From Chryseobacterium sp. 52 (GTDB lineage Bacteria; Bacteroidota; Bacteroidia; Flavobacteriales; Weeksellaceae): 64,000 nucleotides of DNA. The DNA is taken from assembly GCF_002754245.1 (NCBI RefSeq), contig NZ_PEEX01000001.1, positions 2,336,001 to 2,400,000 of the forward strand. The letters run 5' to 3'. The notes below the pieces were generated by a model. It did no database searches. It was not told the DNA's origin and worked only from the letters and a program-made list of their open reading frames with translations. Positions 61,832 to 64,000 of this stretch are shown piece by piece (positions within the stretch are counted from its first letter, which is position 1; each line of letters begins with the position of its first letter). Position numbers and translations under genes: made by a program.

Positions 61832-63184
61832 ATGGAAAAACTCACTTTTGCGGATTTTGACCTGCCGGTTAAAATTCTTGATGTTTTAGCGGATCTGGAA
61901 TTATTCGAACCTACGCCTATTCAGGAGAAGAGCTTAGGACCTATACTTTCCGGGAGAGATGTAATGGGGATTGCACAGACCGGAACCGGGAAAACATTAG
62001 CCTATCTTCTGCCGGTTCTTAAAACATGGAAATACAACAAAACAGGGAATCCTACCGTTTTGGTTCTTGTTCCTACCAGAGAATTGGTGGTACAGGTAAC
62101 GGAAATTATTGAGAAACTGACAGAAAATATTACCGCAAGGGTGATTGGAATATATGGTGGAAAGAACATCAATACACAGAAACTTTTGTTTAACAACGGA
62201 TGTGATATATTGGTAGGAACTCCGGGAAGGGTAATGGACCTTTCTATTGATAATGCTATTTCATTAAGAGAAGTTCAGAAACTGATCATCGATGAGTTTG
62301 ATGAGATGCTTAACTTAGGTTTCAGGCCGCAGCTGACGCATATTTTCGAAATGATGAAAGCGAAGAGACAGAACATTCTGTTCTCGGCTACGATGACGGA
62401 AGCGGTAGATGAAATGCTGGATCAGTATTTTGCAAGTCCTATTGAAATCTCACTGGCAAAATCCGGAACACCCCTTGAAAAAATTGAACAGACTGCTTAT
62501 AAAGTTGAAAACTTTAACACAAAGATCAACTTACTTGAGCATTTATTGAAAAACAACGAAGACATGTCTAAGGTGTTGATTTTCAATAATAATAAAAAGA
62601 ATGCTGACCTCTTATTTGCAAAAATTGATGAGCTTTTCCCTGAACAGTTTGATGTAATTCACTCCAACAAGTCTCAGAACTACAGGCTTAAAGCCATGAA
62701 AAGATTTGAAAATGAAGAAGTCAGAGGTTTGATTACTACGGATGTAATGGCCAGAGGTCTTGATATTTCAAATATTACCCATGTTATCAATTTTGAGACT
62801 CCTGATATTCCTGAACAGTATATTCACAGAATAGGAAGAACGGGTAGAGCAGACAAAGATGGTAAGGCCGTTACTTTTGTGACTAAAAAAGAAGAAACTT
62901 TCCTTCTTGACATTGAGCTATTAATGGATAAAGCTTTACATTTTAATGATTTCCCTGCAGAAGTAAAAATAAATCCTAAAAAGATCGCTTCCGAAGAAGA
63001 TTTAATCGTGATGAAGAATCCGGCACAGGTAAAACTGAATGATGGCGGCGGAGCTTTCCATGAGAAAAAGGATAAGAATAAGAAAGAGAACTGGGGTGGA
63101 CCTTCAAAAAGAAAAACACCAAAGAAGTTTGGTGCCAACAGAGCCCAGCAGAAATCGATATCAAAATCTAAAAGAAAGAAATAA
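61832..63184 (+). CDS. DEAD-box-family RNA helicase (motif II reads DEFD)
   Basis: 450 residues. Q-motif region FEPTPIQEKSLGPIL, motif I AQTGTGKT, Ia VPTRELVVQ, Ib TPGR, motif II IIDEFDEML, III SAT, IV LIFNNNKK, V TTDVMARGLDISN and VI HRIGRTGRA. The C-terminal 75 residues are a basic Lys-rich tail (DKNKKENWGG, GPSKRKTPKKFG, SKRKK), suited to RNA binding. The usual third residue of DEAD is replaced by Phe (DEFD), a variation tolerated in some members. Probably works in RNA or ribosome remodelling. ATG 61832 is chosen from the promoter position. Confidence 0.93.
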   Translation: MEKLTFADFDLPVKILDVLADLELFEPTPIQEKSLGPILSGRDVMGIAQTGTGKTLAYLLPVLKTWKYNKTGNPTVLVLVPTRELVVQVTEIIEKLTENITARVIGIYGGKNINTQKLLFNNGCDILVGTPGRVMDLSIDNAISLREVQKLIIDEFDEMLNLGFRPQLTHIFEMMKAKRQNILFSATMTEAVDEMLDQYFASPIEISLAKSGTPLEKIEQTAYKVENFNTKINLLEHLLKNNEDMSKVLIFNNNKKNADLLFAKIDELFPEQFDVIHSNKSQNYRLKAMKRFENEEVRGLITTDVMARGLDISNITHVINFETPDIPEQYIHRIGRTGRADKDGKAVTFVTKKEETFLLDIELLMDKALHFNDFPAEVKINPKKIASEEDLIVMKNPAQVKLNDGGGAFHEKKDKNKKENWGGPSKRKTPKKFGANRAQQKSISKSKRKK

Positions 63185-63187
63185 TAA

Positions 63188-63247
63188 AAAAGCTCCGGTT
63201 TTAGACTGCCCCTAAAATTTTGGGGGCAGTCTAAAACCGGAGCTTTT
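63188..63247. terminator. Very long bidirectional hairpin terminator
   Basis: A perfect 25-bp stem (63188-63212 with 63223-63247), GC-rich in the middle, with a 10-base loop that contains AAAATTTT. It lies between the convergent helicase and TPR genes and is much longer than the other terminators here (7-16 bp). Confidence 0.9.
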
Positions 63248-63252
63248 CTTTA

Positions 63253-64000
63253 TTAAAACTGTATATTATTTTTTTTCAGAATTTCTTTAAATTTTTCAGT
63301 TTTTCCTTTCTCCTTCATACTTTTATAAATAGATGATATTATAGTCTCTGCATCTGTTCTGTAAGGAGACTTTTGATCATTATAAATTCTATAGGCTTTA
63401 CAGATATAATCCAGTGCTTTCTCATCGTCTTTAATACCTGAAAAATAGACGTGACCAATTCCGTAATACATTTCAGGATCTCCGGGATATACTTTCTCTA
63501 ATTCTAAATAAGCATCGATAGCTTTTTGAAAATCTTTCTTGTATATATACACCATTGGAATATTTTGTAAAGGCATTTTTCCTTTAGGATCTATTTCAAG
63601 AGATTTTTTGTAGGCATCAATAGCTTTATCATATTCACCGGTTCTTCTGTAATTGATCCCTAAGTTATCCCAGGCGTAAATGAATTTCGGATCCTTTTTT
63701 ACAGCTTGTTCATTATTTTGAATGGCTTCTTTCCAATCTTCTTTTTTTGAAGCTTCTAAGGCCTTTTGATAAAACTCCAAAGCAATCGGATCTTTTGAAA
63801 GTCCTTCGGGTTTAGTTTCTGTTACCTTGGTTGCATTTATTAAACTTGGACAATTTTTCATCAGATAGCGTTCAAGCTCATTATAGCTATCTATATATTG
63901 TTGAGAGTCTTTGTCTGTATTAAGAGTAAGATTGATCTGCTTTTTGCCATTTACTTTAGGTGTGTTTTTTTCTAAAGTATCAATACTTCCTATTAATATG
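63253..64000 (-). CDS. TPR-repeat protein (N-terminus beyond the right edge)
   Basis: At least 248 codons; the frame is open to the window edge, so the start is not in the window. Upstream of the internal Met at 63861 there are 46 more in-frame codons encoding ILIGSIDTLEKNTPKVNGKK and further sequence, with no better start. From about position 63780 downward there are four TPR units: DPIALEFYQKALEASKKEDW, YAWDNLGINYRRTGEYDKA, a following unit and DPEMYYGIGHVYFSGIKDDE. Role as a scaffold only; partners unknown. Confidence 0.85.
   Translation of the reverse strand, partial: ILIGSIDTLEKNTPKVNGKKQINLTLNTDKDSQQYIDSYNELERYLMKNCPSLINATKVTETKPEGLSKDPIALEFYQKALEASKKEDWKEAIQNNEQAVKKDPKFIYAWDNLGINYRRTGEYDKAIDAYKKSLEIDPKGKMPLQNIPMVYIYKKDFQKAIDAYLELEKVYPGDPEMYYGIGHVYFSGIKDDEKALDYICKAYRIYNDQKSPYRTDAETIISSIYKSMKEKGKTEKFKEILKKNNIQF

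Noticed and set aside
63253..63861. The TPR gene as complete from ATG 63861
   Set aside because: The frame remains open to the right edge with 46 additional sensible codons and no stop, so the gene is partial.
1..64000. tRNA, rRNA, CRISPR arrays, insertion sequences, prophage
   Set aside because: None found by inspection: no cloverleaf with a GGTTCRA-type T arm, no regularly spaced perfect repeats, no transposase or phage structural gene.

Overview
The window looks like chromosome of a flavobacterium of the Weeksellaceae, closest in character to Chryseobacterium. The reasons are the low GC content, promoters of the Bacteroidetes type (TTG or TTTG, about 19-21 bases, then TAnnTTTG), SusC/SusD outer-membrane pairs, a type IX secretion C-terminal sorting domain, DUF2339, DUF2891 and DUF4349 proteins, and starts preceded by A-rich sequence instead of strong Shine-Dalgarno sites. 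I see no rRNA, tRNA, CRISPR array, insertion sequence or prophage. Most of it is ordinary core or accessory chromosome.

Layout. 1-10.4 kb is housekeeping: yidD (cut by the left edge), rarA, a DUF2339 membrane protein, two secreted proteins of unknown role, prephenate dehydratase, a hotdog thioesterase, dnaA, then a run of low-molecular-weight phosphatase, NTF2-like protein and RsmI-like methyltransferase. 10.4-15.4 kb has a long leader region and a secreted multidomain AA10 lytic polysaccharide monooxygenase, followed by small orphan genes. 15.4-23.9 kb reads as an export/iron block: AraC regulator, TolC-HlyD-MFS tripartite pump, an IutA-like TonB receptor and a siderophore-interacting flavoprotein. 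24.0-26.9 kb has a methyltransferase and metG.

27.2-38.9 kb is a starch/maltodextrin utilisation locus: SusC, SusD, SusE, GH97 alpha-glucosidase, GH13 amylase, a secreted NTF2-like protein and a SLC45-type sugar MFS. A perfect 28-bp palindrome lies about 200 bases upstream of susC. 39.2-41.9 kb is a GMC oxidoreductase overlapping an MFS transporter. 42-44.5 kb is an electrophile/quinone-stress block: azoR diverging from an HxlR regulator with a Cys near its N-terminus, then pirin and an NADPH-FMN reductase.

44.5-52.1 kb is a purine cluster: purM, purN, a 2-hydroxyacid dehydrogenase, purH, purD, guaA. Ahead of it is a complete miniature transcription unit: promoter, 24-codon ORF and intrinsic terminator. 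Its spacers carry degenerate copies of a TCTGAnATCTGA-type repeat that also occurs at 18.8 and 61.6 kb.

52.2-64 kb is mixed: a lipoprotein with two tandem retropepsin-like lobes, a GNAT-nitrilase fusion, a TPR-esterase, an AraC regulator, an unlisted 54-residue cysteine-rich peptide with a double-glycine-type leader (58512-58676, minus), cspA, an AarF/UbiB kinase-like protein, a DEAD-box helicase whose motif II reads DEFD, and a TPR protein cut by the right edge. The peptide gene, the purM leader unit, the susC palindrome and the dispersed repeat family are the items least explained by ordinary annotation.
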